This document shows, one piece after another, positions 33,671 through 42,267 of a DNA stretch of 64,000 bases. Each line of letters opens with the position of its first letter. Position 1 is the first letter of the stretch. Where the stretch lies: assembly GCA_020425605.1 (NCBI GenBank), contig JAGQRH010000018.1:28465-92464 (forward strand). Reading direction: 5' to 3'. This DNA is from Planctomycetota bacterium (GTDB lineage Bacteria > Planctomycetota > UBA8742 > UBA2392). The notes beneath the pieces are model-generated. The model was not told where the DNA came from, did not search any database, and saw only the letters and a list, made by a program, of their open reading frames with translations. The translations under genes and the position numbers were made by a program.

Positions 33671-33721
33671 CTGGCAGAACTGCCAGATTTCCGGCAGTCC
33701 CCTGCCATGCTAGACTGCCGG
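33671..33721 (+). promoter_or_regulatory. cluster of GGCAG/CTGCC half-sites before the helicase operon
   Basis: CTGGCAG-AA-CTGCCAG (33671-33686) is a perfect palindrome. CCGGCAG (33691-33697), CCTGCCA (33701-33707) and CTGCCGG (33715-33721) follow, with the first and last of these a perfect 7-base inverted pair. TAGACT at 33711-33716 may be a -10 box inside the array. A GTG start with GGAGG follows at 33753. The layout suggests operator sites for a repressor or activator. Confidence 0.45.
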
Positions 33722-33752
33722 GTTCTGGCCCGTTGGGCCTTGGAGGCAATTT

Positions 33753-35477
33753 GTGAACGCGCGTGGCCCCGCAATTGTGCAGGCAGACCTCACGATCCTG
33801 CTGGAGGTCGATCACCCCGACTACGGGCCCGCGCGCGATTCCATGGCCGTGTTCAGCGAACTGGTCAAAAGCCCCGAGCACATCCATACCTACCGCATCA
33901 CCCCGCTGAGCCTTTGGAATGCAGCAGCCTCTGGCGTCACGGCCGCCCAGGTACTCGACGCGCTTGAGAAGTACTCGCGCTATGACGTGCCTGAGCTGGT
34001 GCGCACCGAAGTCGTTGAATACATCAGCCGCTACGGCCGGCTTGTGCTGGACCTGCACGATGGTCGTTACGTGCTTCGCAGCGACGACAACGTGCTGCTA
34101 CAGATGCTCAGCAAGCAAAAGGGCGTTGCGCAGTACTTCGAAGGCTTCCTAGACGACAACACTGCATTCATCGGCCAGTCCGCACGGGGCTATCTGAAAC
34201 AGGCGTTGGTGAAGGTTGGCTTCCCGGTTGAGGATCTCGCCGGCTATACACCTGGAACGCCGCTGGATGTGCACCTGCTGGAACAAACCGAGCATGGCAA
34301 GCCATTCGGCCTGCGGCGCTATCAGAAGGAAGCGTCCGAAGTGTTCTATGCCGGCGGCGGCGTCCGCGGCGGCAGTGGTGTTGTCGTTCTGCCTTGCGGT
34401 GCAGGCAAGACCATCGTCGCGCTCGGCGCGATGGCGCAGGTGAAAGCGCATACGCTGATCCTGACCGCGAATGTTGTGGCCGTGCGGCAGTGGATCCGCG
34501 AGGCGCTGGACAAGACCAACCTGAAGGAAGACCAGATCGCCGAATACACGGGCGACAGCAAGAACATCGCGCCGGTAACCGTCGCGACCTACCAGATCGT
34601 GACCTACCGCAAGCGCAAGACCGAGGAGTTCCCCCACTTCGAGATCTTCAACAAGGCGGACTGGGGCCTCATCATTTACGACGAAGTACACCTGTTGCCG
34701 GCGCCGGTCTTCCGGGCCACCGCCGCCATCCAGTCGCGCCGCCGACTGGGACTTACGGCAACGCTGGTGCGCGAAGACGGGCTGGAAGAAGACGTGTTCA
34801 GCCTGGTCGGCCCAAAACGCTACGACGTTCCGTGGCGTGAACTCGAGAAACAGGGCTGGATCGCAACCGCCGATTGCACCGAAGTACGCGTTGATCTGCC
34901 AAGCCCGCAGCGCATGCCGTATGCCCTGGCCGGACAGCGCGACCAATACAGGATCGCGGCCGAGAATCCCGGCAAGATGGATGTGCTTGCCGCGCTTCTT
35001 GAGCTGCACAAGGACGATCGCGTACTCGTGATCGCGCAATACCTTGACCAGCTGCACGAGCTTGCAGGCCGCTTTAAGTTGCCTTTGATCGAAGGCAAGA
35101 CGCCAAGCAAGAAGCGCGACGAGTTGTACGAACAGTTCCGTAGCGGCGAGATCAGCACGCTGGTGGTCAGCAAAGTCGGCAACTTCGCCGTTGATCTACC
35201 CGACGCAAGCGTGATGGTGCAGCTCAGCGGAACATTCGGCAGCCGACAGGAAGAGGCCCAACGTCTGGGTCGCATTCTGCGCCCCAAGGATGACGGCACG
35301 CTGGCCCACTTCTACACCATCGTGACACGCGAAACGCGCGATCAGGAATTCGGCGCAAACCGCCAGCTGTTTCTGGTCGAGCAAGGCTATCGATACCGCA
35401 TTATTGACGCTGCCGAAGTACTGGCCGGCGAGTTCAAGCCGGTCGAGCCCGAGCCAACGGAAGAGGTGGTAAAGTGA
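33753..35477 (+). CDS. XPB/ERCC3-like superfamily 2 DNA helicase
   Basis: 574 residues, cytosolic. Residues about 1-125 match the helicase-associated domain seen at the N-terminus of bacterial and archaeal XPB proteins (IVQADLTILLEVDHPD, IHTYRITPLSLWNAAASG). The motor follows with Walker A CGAGKT (about 212-217), the DEVH box (310-313), LGLTATL, the XPB-specific RED motif (Arg340, Glu341, Asp342), and QRLGRILRPK near the C-terminus. Bacterial XPB unwinds or translocates on duplex DNA and is linked to repair, but no in vivo role is set for this lineage. The start is GTG with GGAGG six bases before. Its stop overlaps the next GTG as GTGA. Confidence 0.9.
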   Translation: MNARGPAIVQADLTILLEVDHPDYGPARDSMAVFSELVKSPEHIHTYRITPLSLWNAAASGVTAAQVLDALEKYSRYDVPELVRTEVVEYISRYGRLVLDLHDGRYVLRSDDNVLLQMLSKQKGVAQYFEGFLDDNTAFIGQSARGYLKQALVKVGFPVEDLAGYTPGTPLDVHLLEQTEHGKPFGLRRYQKEASEVFYAGGGVRGGSGVVVLPCGAGKTIVALGAMAQVKAHTLILTANVVAVRQWIREALDKTNLKEDQIAEYTGDSKNIAPVTVATYQIVTYRKRKTEEFPHFEIFNKADWGLIIYDEVHLLPAPVFRATAAIQSRRRLGLTATLVREDGLEEDVFSLVGPKRYDVPWRELEKQGWIATADCTEVRVDLPSPQRMPYALAGQRDQYRIAAENPGKMDVLAALLELHKDDRVLVIAQYLDQLHELAGRFKLPLIEGKTPSKKRDELYEQFRSGEISTLVVSKVGNFAVDLPDASVMVQLSGTFGSRQEEAQRLGRILRPKDDGTLAHFYTIVTRETRDQEFGANRQLFLVEQGYRYRIIDAAEVLAGEFKPVEPEPTEEVVK

Positions 35478-35671
35478 AGCTGCACCTCCATGTGGGCGTC
35501 GTTGAGACGGCCGATGAGATCACCCTGAATGAGGCGCTGGCGGTCGCCCAATGCACTGAGCGTGTGCTGGTCAGACTTGCGCCCAACTTGGCAGTGCTTG
35601 AATGTGACGACGCGGAACGCGTCGTCAGCGCGCTTGAAGCAAATGGACTTCACCCGAAAGTGATGCGATGA
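35474..35671 (+). CDS. 65-residue protein coupled to the XPB helicase
   Basis: No family recognised. GTG start with GAGGTGG just before it, overlapping the helicase stop by four bases (GTGA) and overlapping the next start as ATGA. The sequence alternates short strands and helices (KLHLHVGVVETADEITLNEA, then VLVRLAPNLAVLECDD, then AERVVSALEANGL), an alpha/beta arrangement that could be a small ferredoxin-like or adaptor fold. Placement between two helicase-system genes with overlaps at both ends makes it a likely accessory subunit. Confidence 0.6.
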   Translation: MKLHLHVGVVETADEITLNEALAVAQCTERVLVRLAPNLAVLECDDAERVVSALEANGLHPKVMR

Positions 35672-37380
35672 CCGAAGCTGCGGCCACACCCATTCGCCGC
35701 TTCCGCGCCGCTGAGCTGGACTTGCTCAGCGTGCTCGAAGTTGTGATTGCGCGGTCGCCTAAGGTGCTGAAGAACGGTCTTCCCAACCTAGCCTTCTTTC
35801 GCGCGGCCAATGCCTCTCTGGCCCAGCCTGACGACGAACCCGGCGGAATCGGCTTCGCTCAGGTCGAATTCTGGCTGGCCCTCGCACGGGACCTCTCACT
35901 GGTTGCGGAAGTCGAGGGGCGTCTGGACGTCACGCCCGAGGCGGATGAGTTCTTTACGCTGACTTCAGATGAGCGCCTCGTGCTGCTGCGAAAGGCATGG
36001 ATCGAGTCTCGGGACCTGAATGAGTTCGCCCTAACGCCCGAGCTGGAGCTGCCAGCGCTACGCAAAGGACGTACGGTTGATGTCACCTCGGACTTTCCCA
36101 CGGCGGAGCGCCTAGTTGAAGCCCGCAGGGAGCTGGTGCAGATCGTTGAAGCGATCCAGAACGAAACGACCCTGCCGGAGTTCGTGGACTGGCTCGAACG
36201 CAACGCCCGCAACCTGTTCATCACACACGACAACGACGGGTCGTGGCGACAAGTGTTCTACCGGGGCATCCGCGAGCGTGGCGGGCGCGAAGATGTCGAG
36301 CGTGACGGTAGCTGGGAAATCGTGGAGGGTGCGGTCGTTCGTCTCATGGTCGCGTTGCCGCTGAGCAGCCTGGGTTGGATCGATTACGACCCGCGCTCGT
36401 ACGCCATTGCACCCCTGAGCGACGGGCCTGCCGAAGAGCATTCGTTTGAAGTCGTAGTGCAGCCGAATTTCGAGGCCGTCGCGCTTGGCGATCGGCCGGA
36501 CCCTTCAGCGCTCTGGCGATTGGCTAGATTCACCACGCCGCGACCGGAGGGCCGCGTGCGGACCTACATCCTGGAGCGCAAACCGTTTTCGGATGCGCTC
36601 GGGCGTGGTGATGCTGCGGCCGAGCTGGTGAGCTTTCTCGCCGGTTTGTCGCGCGCGCCGCTGCCTCAGAACGTGCGCTTCTCGCTGGACGACTGGGCCG
36701 CGCTGTCGGAGCGAATCAAGATCTGGCCGGACGCATTGCTGATCGAGGCGGAGGGCGTCGAGGACCTTGCCAGGACGTTGCCCGAAAAGCTGCTCAGCAA
36801 GCTGGCGCCGACGAAGTTGACGGGGGGCCACTACGCGCTCCCGGCACCAGAGACTTCGGTGCTGCGTGAAGTCGCGCCACCGCGCCGCACGGTGCTGGAC
36901 TACTCACGCCGTCTGCCGCCGGTGATCGCGCCGACTGACACCACTGCGCTGTCCGCACCGCGCGAAGAGTTGCATTTCCGGGCACGCCAGCTCCTGGGCC
37001 TGGTCAGCCGCAGCCTGTCGACAGATCGATATGAACTGGACCCTGAGCTTGTAGCAGATTCCGCAGCGGCACTCGGGCCTGAAGAATTGCTGCGCCGGGT
37101 ACGCGAGGGAATGGCCAAGCCGCTGTCCGCACCACTCTCGCTGGCGCTTCGCACGTGGAGCGGCGAGTTTCCGAGACCATATGCGGGCGGAGCCGAGGTC
37201 TTTCTTGCGGACAACTTCGAACAGGCCGAATTGCTGGACGAGCTTCCGGAGTTCAAGCGTTGGGTGGAGCGTCAGCTTGCCCCGGGGGTTTTCCTGCTGC
37301 GCCCCAATGGCGCCGGCGAGCTTCGCAGGCTTCTGGAGAAGCTGGGCATCAAGCCCCGTTCCGACGCGAGAGGACGCTGA
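35668..37380 (+). CDS. helicase-associated protein (XPB/Ssl2 N-terminal-like)
   Basis: 570 residues, cytosolic, no motor motifs. A central segment, FEVVVQPNFEAVALGDRPDP, followed by LWRLARFTTPR and VRTYILERKPFSDALGRG, matches the helicase-associated domain that many bacteria encode as a separate protein beside XPB-like helicases. The first 250 residues are winged-helix-like (LDLLSVLEVVIARSPKVLKN). The arrangement of XPB gene plus this type of gene is known from Actinobacteria, so an interacting pair is plausible. The stop overlaps the next ATG (TGATG), continuing translational coupling. Confidence 0.7.
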   Translation: MTEAAATPIRRFRAAELDLLSVLEVVIARSPKVLKNGLPNLAFFRAANASLAQPDDEPGGIGFAQVEFWLALARDLSLVAEVEGRLDVTPEADEFFTLTSDERLVLLRKAWIESRDLNEFALTPELELPALRKGRTVDVTSDFPTAERLVEARRELVQIVEAIQNETTLPEFVDWLERNARNLFITHDNDGSWRQVFYRGIRERGGREDVERDGSWEIVEGAVVRLMVALPLSSLGWIDYDPRSYAIAPLSDGPAEEHSFEVVVQPNFEAVALGDRPDPSALWRLARFTTPRPEGRVRTYILERKPFSDALGRGDAAAELVSFLAGLSRAPLPQNVRFSLDDWAALSERIKIWPDALLIEAEGVEDLARTLPEKLLSKLAPTKLTGGHYALPAPETSVLREVAPPRRTVLDYSRRLPPVIAPTDTTALSAPREELHFRARQLLGLVSRSLSTDRYELDPELVADSAAALGPEELLRRVREGMAKPLSAPLSLALRTWSGEFPRPYAGGAEVFLADNFEQAELLDELPEFKRWVERQLAPGVFLLRPNGAGELRRLLEKLGIKPRSDARGR

Positions 37381-38792
37381 TGCGATTGCTGCCCGTGCTG
37401 TTACTCCTGCTGGTTGCCGGCTGCACGCTCATGCCGAACGAGACCGATGAGCTCCCGGCGGGAGTCACGGACCCGAAGGAGGATCTGGTTGCGCAGATCA
37501 AGGACCACCCAGACGACCTGGATTCGCATGCGGACCTGCTCCGCCTTCAGATCAAGGATGGCGACGCTGTTGGTGCCCAAACCACCGTCAGCCACGCACT
37601 GAAATTCAACGGCCAGGACTACCGCGCGCACTTGCTCGCCGCACAGTATCACCGTTGGCAGGGCGACCTGATCAGCGCCGAGAAGTCACTACTGACCGCC
37701 CGTGACCTCGGACCCGAGCGCCTGGAGCCGCGCGTGGCGCTGAGCGGGCTGTACAACCAGACCTATCTCGAGGACGAAGAGCTCGAGCAGCGTCGGGTCA
37801 CGCTGGACCTGGCCGGACCGGACCTGCGGCCCGAGTTCCTGCTCGACTACGCCTATGCCTGCAGCGACCTTGGCCGTGACGACGACGCGCGAAGTGCGGC
37901 GACAGAGTTGCTGGCCGACACCAAAGCCCCAGCGGGCAGGCGCTCGCGGGCCGAAGTGCTGCTGTGTGAGCTGAGCCTGCGCAAGGAGCTTGAGAATGAA
38001 TCCATCACACACCTGCTGAACGCCTACAAGTTGCAGCCGGACTACGAGGGCGTGGTCCAGTATGCCGCGCGCCTTGTTACGGCCGTAAAGGACGGCAAGG
38101 CGTTGAAGCCCATCTTCGAGCAGACACTCGAAAGCCAAGACCGAGTTGAGATGCGTTGGGCCGCGCTATTCGGACACTGGATGCTGGCCGTCCAGTCTGC
38201 GGTGGCGGCCGACAAAGACCCTTTGGTTGAGGATGTTGATTCGTGGTTTCAACGCCTGGATGCTGTCTCGCCCGCGCACCCCGATACACTCACGCGTCGA
38301 TACCAGTTGCTGGCGCTCGACCCGGCCCGCGAGGCGGAGCTCAAGGCAACCGAAGAACGTCTTAAGGCAAGTGACTTTGGCGCCCCGCCTGCGCCCGGCA
38401 GCCTGAAGGCCGTGATACGGCTTTGGCGGGCCGAAGATGCGCTGCGCCTGAACGCGCCCGGGATCACGCTGGCGGAGCTGACACAACTTGAGGTTCGCGA
38501 GCCCAAGCTCGACGGCATGCGCATCATGCGCACAATGGCGCTTTTCAAGGCGCGCGACAACGAGAAGTGCCTCGGTAGCATCGACGCCTGGCTGAGTGAA
38601 GAGAGTGAGGACTCCGAGTTCCTGCTGGCCATGCGCTGGTGGATACTTCTGCGCGAGGGCAAGAGTCTTGAGGTACTGAACGAGCTAAGGAAGCGCGACG
38701 ACAAGCCAACGAATGCGAGCCTGTGGATCGAGTCGGTCGCCAAGTTCCACGTTTACCGCGCCACTGGTGAGGTACCGCCCGACAACGGCTAG
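37380..38792 (+). CDS. TPR lipoprotein
   Basis: 470 residues. Lipoprotein signal MRLLPVLLLLLVAGC (lipobox VAGC) then tetratricopeptide-like helix pairs across the protein (LVAQIKDHPDDLDSHADLLR, AHLLAAQYHRWQGDLISAEK, LLDYAYACSDLGRDDDARSA). Lipid-anchored TPR scaffolds hold envelope partners together. The ATG overlaps the previous stop, so it is the last gene of the XPB set, although its predicted location differs from that of the cytosolic helicase proteins. That may be accidental packing. It overlaps the convergent YraN-family gene by 4 bases. Confidence 0.75.
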   Translation: MRLLPVLLLLLVAGCTLMPNETDELPAGVTDPKEDLVAQIKDHPDDLDSHADLLRLQIKDGDAVGAQTTVSHALKFNGQDYRAHLLAAQYHRWQGDLISAEKSLLTARDLGPERLEPRVALSGLYNQTYLEDEELEQRRVTLDLAGPDLRPEFLLDYAYACSDLGRDDDARSAATELLADTKAPAGRRSRAEVLLCELSLRKELENESITHLLNAYKLQPDYEGVVQYAARLVTAVKDGKALKPIFEQTLESQDRVEMRWAALFGHWMLAVQSAVAADKDPLVEDVDSWFQRLDAVSPAHPDTLTRRYQLLALDPAREAELKATEERLKASDFGAPPAPGSLKAVIRLWRAEDALRLNAPGITLAELTQLEVREPKLDGMRIMRTMALFKARDNEKCLGSIDAWLSEESEDSEFLLAMRWWILLREGKSLEVLNELRKRDDKPTNASLWIESVAKFHVYRATGEVPPDNG

Positions 38793-39247
38793 CGCCTTCT
38801 CAGCACACTGCCATCGAATGCATTCTCAAAGTGCTCGGCCCGTGTGGGCTCGTCGCGGTCGTTGAGGTAGACACCGACCACGTCAAATCGAAGCACGTCG
38901 TGGAAGCCCTTGCGCGGCAGCAGCCGTCGGGCGGTCTCAACAACCTGCCGCTGTTTCTTGATGTCGACGGCCTCGCGCGGAGTCAGCAGCCCGCCTTCCT
39001 TGCGCGCACGTACCTCGACTACCACCAGACCCTCGTTGCCTTTGACTCGGCCAACAAGGTCAAGCTCGCCGTCTTCGTCCATCATCCCGCGCTGGATCAG
39101 GCGGAAGCCCGATTGCTTCTTCAGGAATGCCAGGGCGAATTCCTCGGCCGCATCCCCCACCGCCCGCGTACGGGAGCGTCCGCCCACTTCCGACTTGCGG
39201 GGCCGAAGCTGCTTGAGGTACGCACCGATCAGCTCAAAGATGAACAC
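38789..39247 (-). CDS. yraN: YraN/UPF0102-family protein, nuclease-like
   Basis: 152 residues. The family core is visible: GDAAEEFALAFLKKQSGFRLI, GELDLVGRVKGN and LVVVEVRARKEG, equal to the E-x-D-hydrophobic...(I/V)-x-V-E-V-(K/R) nuclease pattern of the Holliday-junction-resolvase-like fold, with the catalytic Lys replaced by Arg. The GTG at 39247 with GGAG five bases upstream is preferred; the longer upstream reading frame runs through the rplS terminator. It follows rplS, and trmD-rplS-yraN neighbourhoods are common. Cellular role unsettled. Confidence 0.83.
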   Translation of the reverse strand: MFIFELIGAYLKQLRPRKSEVGGRSRTRAVGDAAEEFALAFLKKQSGFRLIQRGMMDEDGELDLVGRVKGNEGLVVVEVRARKEGGLLTPREAVDIKKQRQVVETARRLLPRKGFHDVLRFDVVGVYLNDRDEPTRAEHFENAFDGSVLRRR

Positions 39248-39262
39248 GCGGGCTCCACGCAA

Positions 39263-39286
39263 ACAGGGCCGCAATCGCGGCCCTGT
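39263..39286 (-). terminator. rho-independent terminator after rplS
   Basis: ACAGGGCCGC (39263-39272) and GCGGCCCTGT (39277-39286) form a perfect 10-base stem with a 4-base loop. The minus-strand tail is short in T (TTTG), so it may be leaky, feeding yraN downstream. Confidence 0.7.
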
Positions 39287-39314
39287 CAGGTTAGCAATCG
39301 GTTGCAGATGTCGC

Positions 39315-39791
39315 CTAGCTTTCGGCCTTGGCTTCTGCCGGGGCTTCTTCCTTGGCGGGCTCTTCGGCCGGCTTCTCTGCTGCTGCGGGTGCGGGCTGTT
39401 CGTCCGCTGTGCGCTTGTCGTCGAGCTTGCCCAGGTGCGTCGCATTCAGCTTTTCCATGATGCGAGTGGCCTTGCCGACGCGGTCGCGCAGGTAGTAGAG
39501 CTTGGCACGGCGAACCTTGCCGGCGCGCTTTAACTCGATCTTCAGGACGTTAGGGCTGTGCAGCGGGAAGATGCGTTCCACGCCTTCGCCGTCAACGATG
39601 CGGCGCACCGTGAAGGTCTCACGCAACCCGCCGCCCTTGCGGGCGATGCAGGTGCCGCTAAAGATCTGGACGCGCTCTTTCTCGCCTTCCTTGATTCGCA
39701 CGTGGATGTCGACCGCATCGCCCACGTGAAACACGGGGATGTCGGTCTTGGTTACTTCACGGCGTTCGAGCTCGTGTGCAAAGCCGCTCAT
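39315..39791 (-). CDS. rplS: 50S ribosomal protein L19 with acidic/Ala-rich tail
   Basis: 158 residues. L19 sits at the 30S-50S interface. The first 118 residues are standard ([60 protein letters not shown]). About 40 extra residues follow, rich in Ala, Pro, Glu and Lys ([20 protein letters not shown]), like the tails of L22 and S5 in this window. It follows trmD by about 60 bases. Confidence 0.95.
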   Translation of the reverse strand: MSGFAHELERREVTKTDIPVFHVGDAVDIHVRIKEGEKERVQIFSGTCIARKGGGLRETFTVRRIVDGEGVERIFPLHSPNVLKIELKRAGKVRRAKLYYLRDRVGKATRIMEKLNATHLGKLDDKRTADEQPAPAAAEKPAEEPAKEEAPAEAKAES

Positions 39792-39851
39792 AACTTCATT
39801 CCTTGGGGCGTTGCCCCGTCTTCTTCGGACACAGCGTGCTGCGTCCCTACC

Positions 39852-40550
39852 TCATTCGTCGCCCAGCAAGTCTGGACGCCGCTCAATCGTTCTCTGTCGC
39901 GCCTGCCTCAGGCGCCATTTTGCTATCTCGCCGTGGTGGCCTGACTGCAACACATCCGGCACCCGCATCCCCTCGAACTCGACGGGTCGCGTATAGTGCG
40001 GGTACTCGAGCAGCCTTCCCTCGAGACCCTTGCCGAAACTTTCCTCGTCGGCGCTGGCTTCATCACCCAGCACACCTGGCAGCAGCCTTACCACTGCATC
40101 GGTGACCGCCAACGCTGCCAGCTCACCGCCGGATAGTACGTAGTCGCCAATGCTGATCTCATCCCACTGCCAACCGAGCCGAATGCGCTCGTCAAATCCC
40201 TCGTATCGACCGCACAGCATCAGGATGCGCGATTTGCCCGCAAGATCTTCCGCGACCCTTTGGGTGAACGGACGGCCTTGCGGCGTCAGCATCACCATGT
40301 GAGCTGGTCCAGCTTGCGGCAGTACGTTCCGGATGCACTTGAACACCGGCTCGGGCTTCAGCACCATTCCTGCACCTCCCCCGTACGGTCGGTCGTCCAC
40401 AGCCTGATGGACGCCTTCCGCGAATTCTCGGAAGTTGTGCAGGTGATATTCCACGGCGCCCTGTTCTGCGGCAATGCGCGGGATGCTTTCAGAAAGCACC
40501 GCGTTCACCATCGCGGGAAACAGGGTCAAGATGTCAAAGCGTAGCGTCAT
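39852..40550 (-). CDS. trmD: tRNA (guanine-N1)-methyltransferase
   Basis: 232 residues, a SPOUT trefoil-knot methyltransferase that makes m1G37 in tRNAs reading CCN, CUN and CGG codons, preventing frameshifts. Visible are [45 protein letters not shown] (knot and SAM site), [18 protein letters not shown] and [13 protein letters not shown]. Length is normal. Here it follows rplQ and precedes rplS, whereas the more usual order is rpsP-rimM-trmD-rplS; rpsP and rimM are not in the window. Confidence 0.96.
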   Translation of the reverse strand: MTLRFDILTLFPAMVNAVLSESIPRIAAEQGAVEYHLHNFREFAEGVHQAVDDRPYGGGAGMVLKPEPVFKCIRNVLPQAGPAHMVMLTPQGRPFTQRVAEDLAGKSRILMLCGRYEGFDERIRLGWQWDEISIGDYVLSGGELAALAVTDAVVRLLPGVLGDEASADEESFGKGLEGRLLEYPHYTRPVEFEGMRVPDVLQSGHHGEIAKWRLRQARQRTIERRPDLLGDE

Positions 40551-40562
40551 CGGGCTCTACCA

Positions 40563-40580
40563 GTCGTCACGTGTGACGAC
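40563..40580. other. 8-base perfect inverted repeat between rplQ and trmD
   Basis: GTCGTCAC-GT-GTGACGAC. It lies in the 42-base gap between rplQ and trmD. The 2-base centre suits a dimeric protein-binding site better than an RNA hairpin. No T-tract follows. Confidence 0.35.
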
Positions 40581-40592
40581 ACAAGCTTCGCC

Positions 40593-41057
40593 CTACTTCT
40601 TCTCAATCTTCGTCCAGGGCGAGGCGACCAGCTCAAAGATGCACTGCGAGGCATTATCACCCACGCGCGTCCGCGCCATGCGGATGATGCGGGTGTAGCC
40701 GCCGTTGCGCTCCTTGTAGCGGGGGCCGATGTCCCGGAACAGCTTCTGGATCGTGGTTTTGGCGAGGCTGCGGGTCTTGGTGACCTTGTCCTTGCCTTCG
40801 CCCGCCGTCTCCGTCGCCGTCACTTCATTTTCAAGCTTGCGGTTGCCCGCGAGCTTCACGACGCGACGCACGTTGTTCAGGTTGTCAGTCTTGCCCAGGT
40901 GGATGATCTTCTCGGCGAGAGGCTGGAACTGCTTTGCCTTCTCGACGGTCGTCACGATGCGCTCGTGATCGATCAACGCCTGGACCATGTTCCGCCCCAT
41001 AGCCTTGCGATGGGACGGACTCACACCGAGTTTTCTTCCGCGATTGCGATGTCGCAT
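40593..41057 (-). CDS. rplQ: 50S ribosomal protein L17
   Basis: 154 residues, near the exit tunnel. The opening MRHRNRGRKLGVSPSHRKAM and RNMVQALIDHERIVTTVEKA are diagnostic, followed by AEKIIHLGKTDNLNNVRRVV. The region after (TATETAGEGKDKVTKTRSLA) is an insertion relative to short L17s, and the end (RNGGYTRIIRMARTRVGDNA, then FELV) is standard. It closes the alpha operon directly after rpoA (18 bases). Confidence 0.96.
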   Translation of the reverse strand: MRHRNRGRKLGVSPSHRKAMGRNMVQALIDHERIVTTVEKAKQFQPLAEKIIHLGKTDNLNNVRRVVKLAGNRKLENEVTATETAGEGKDKVTKTRSLAKTTIQKLFRDIGPRYKERNGGYTRIIRMARTRVGDNASQCIFELVASPWTKIEKK

Positions 41058-41075
41058 TGTTCTGCTCCTGGCGCG

Positions 41076-42128
41076 CTAGTCGGAAATCGCGCCCGCCATG
41101 CTTCCGTGTTCGACGCCGCCTTCACTGCCCAGACCGAAATCGGTCAGGTCCATGCCGAAGTGCAGCCCCATGTCTTCGATCTTCTTCTTGATTTCCTTGA
41201 GCGTCGTCTTGCCCAGGTTCCGGATCTCAAGCAGGTCGTCTTCGCTGCGACCAACAAGGTCCGCGATCGTGTGGATACGCTCGGCGCGCATGCAATTGTT
41301 GGCACGCACGTTGAGGTCAAGCTCGGTGATCGGGCGCAGGAGCAGCTGCTTCAAACGCTCCATCTCGTCGCTCTTGCGGCCTGCATCGCCGACCTTTGCG
41401 CCCTCGGCAACCAGCTGATCCTTGAGTTCGTAGTACTGCACGAACGGGTTCAGGTGCTTGCGCATGATCTTGGCAGCCTCGACCAGGCAGAATTCCGGGT
41501 CCTTAGTGCCGTCGGTCCAGATTTCCAGGATCAGGCGGTCATAGTTTGTCAGCTTACCGACGCGTGTGTACTCGGTCTTGAAGCGCACGCGGGTGACCGG
41601 GCTGAAGTTGGCGTCAAGCCAGATCTGGCCAAGCTCACTACTGCCCTGGCTGAGTTCCTCAGCCGTCTGGTAGCCGCGGCCACGTTTGACGGTCACTTCC
41701 AGCTCAAACGACTGAGCGGATGTAAGGTGGCAGATCACCAGCTCGGGGTTGATGACCTCAGCTTCCGGGTCCGGCGCGAAATCGCCGGCGGTAACTTCGC
41801 CCTTCTTGTTGACCTTCAGGTGCAGGGTGCGCGGCATGTCAGTCGTAAGCGCCACCTGCAGCTTCTTAACGGCCAGCACAATGTGTGGAACGTCTTCGAG
41901 CACGCCCTTGGGGCTCTCGAACTCGTGGGACACGCCCTTGATCTTCATGCTGACCGGGGACGTGCCTTCCAGACTGGAAAGCAGAATGCGTCGCAGGCTG
42001 TTGCCGATGGTTGTTCCGAAACCACGCTCGAACGGCTCGACCGTGAAACGGCCGAACTCGTCAGTCTGGGTTTCCTTGTCACACAACAGTCGATTCGGCA
42101 GCTCTAGCCCACGCCAGCGGATCCTCAT
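41076..42128 (-). CDS. rpoA: DNA-directed RNA polymerase alpha subunit
   Basis: 350 residues. The N-terminal assembly domain (FTVEPFERGFGTTIGNSLRR, then ILLSSLEG) nucleates RNA polymerase. The C-terminal domain (ITELDLNVRANNCMRAERIH, then TIADLVGRSEDDLLEIRNLG and TTLKEIKKKI) binds UP elements and activators. Start at the ATG at 42128, preceded by AAGGAG. It follows rpsK directly, with rpsD missing from its usual place between them. Confidence 0.97.
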   Translation of the reverse strand: MRIRWRGLELPNRLLCDKETQTDEFGRFTVEPFERGFGTTIGNSLRRILLSSLEGTSPVSMKIKGVSHEFESPKGVLEDVPHIVLAVKKLQVALTTDMPRTLHLKVNKKGEVTAGDFAPDPEAEVINPELVICHLTSAQSFELEVTVKRGRGYQTAEELSQGSSELGQIWLDANFSPVTRVRFKTEYTRVGKLTNYDRLILEIWTDGTKDPEFCLVEAAKIMRKHLNPFVQYYELKDQLVAEGAKVGDAGRKSDEMERLKQLLLRPITELDLNVRANNCMRAERIHTIADLVGRSEDDLLEIRNLGKTTLKEIKKKIEDMGLHFGMDLTDFGLGSEGGVEHGSMAGAISD

Positions 42129-42232
42129 ATGGCTTCTCCTTGCTTCCCTGGCTCTGCTCGGGGTTCCCGGTGCGCCGCGCACCATCCGTTACCCGCGCAT
42201 CGTAGTCACACTCATGCGGCGAAAAATTGTCC

Positions 42233-42252
42233 GGCGCGTCTTCAGGCGCGCC
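42233..42252 (-). terminator. possible terminator between rpsK and rpoA
   Basis: GGCGCG (42233-42238) and CGCGCC (42247-42252) with an 8-base loop. On the minus strand a TTTTT run follows six bases after the stem. It may reduce readthrough into rpoA or mark a processing point. Weak. Confidence 0.35.
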
Positions 42253-42267
42253 CGGCATCCTGCGCTG

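Larger units (their letters stand above)
33335..33752. other. structured divergent intergenic region (418 bases)
   Basis: No gene was found here. It separates the minus-strand envelope operon from the plus-strand helicase operon and holds a TGTCA/TGACA repeat, a long hairpin, a smaller hairpin (CGTGCC 33545-33550 with GGCACG 33562-33567) and a GGCAG/CTGCC cluster. All are described separately. Both operons presumably have their promoters here. Confidence 0.7.

Noticed and set aside
33335..33752. Sigma-54 (-24/-12) promoter for the NtrC-type operon
   Set aside because: Looked for GG-N10-GC on both strands; the near matches had wrong spacing, so none is reported.
33448..33756. 102-codon frame in the divergent intergenic region
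   Set aside because: Contains the long hairpin and half-site array, has no ribosome-binding site and no recognisable protein features.
39248..39445. Upstream extension of the yraN-family gene
   Set aside because: Reads through the rplS terminator and into rplS in another frame with low-complexity Arg/Pro/Lys content.
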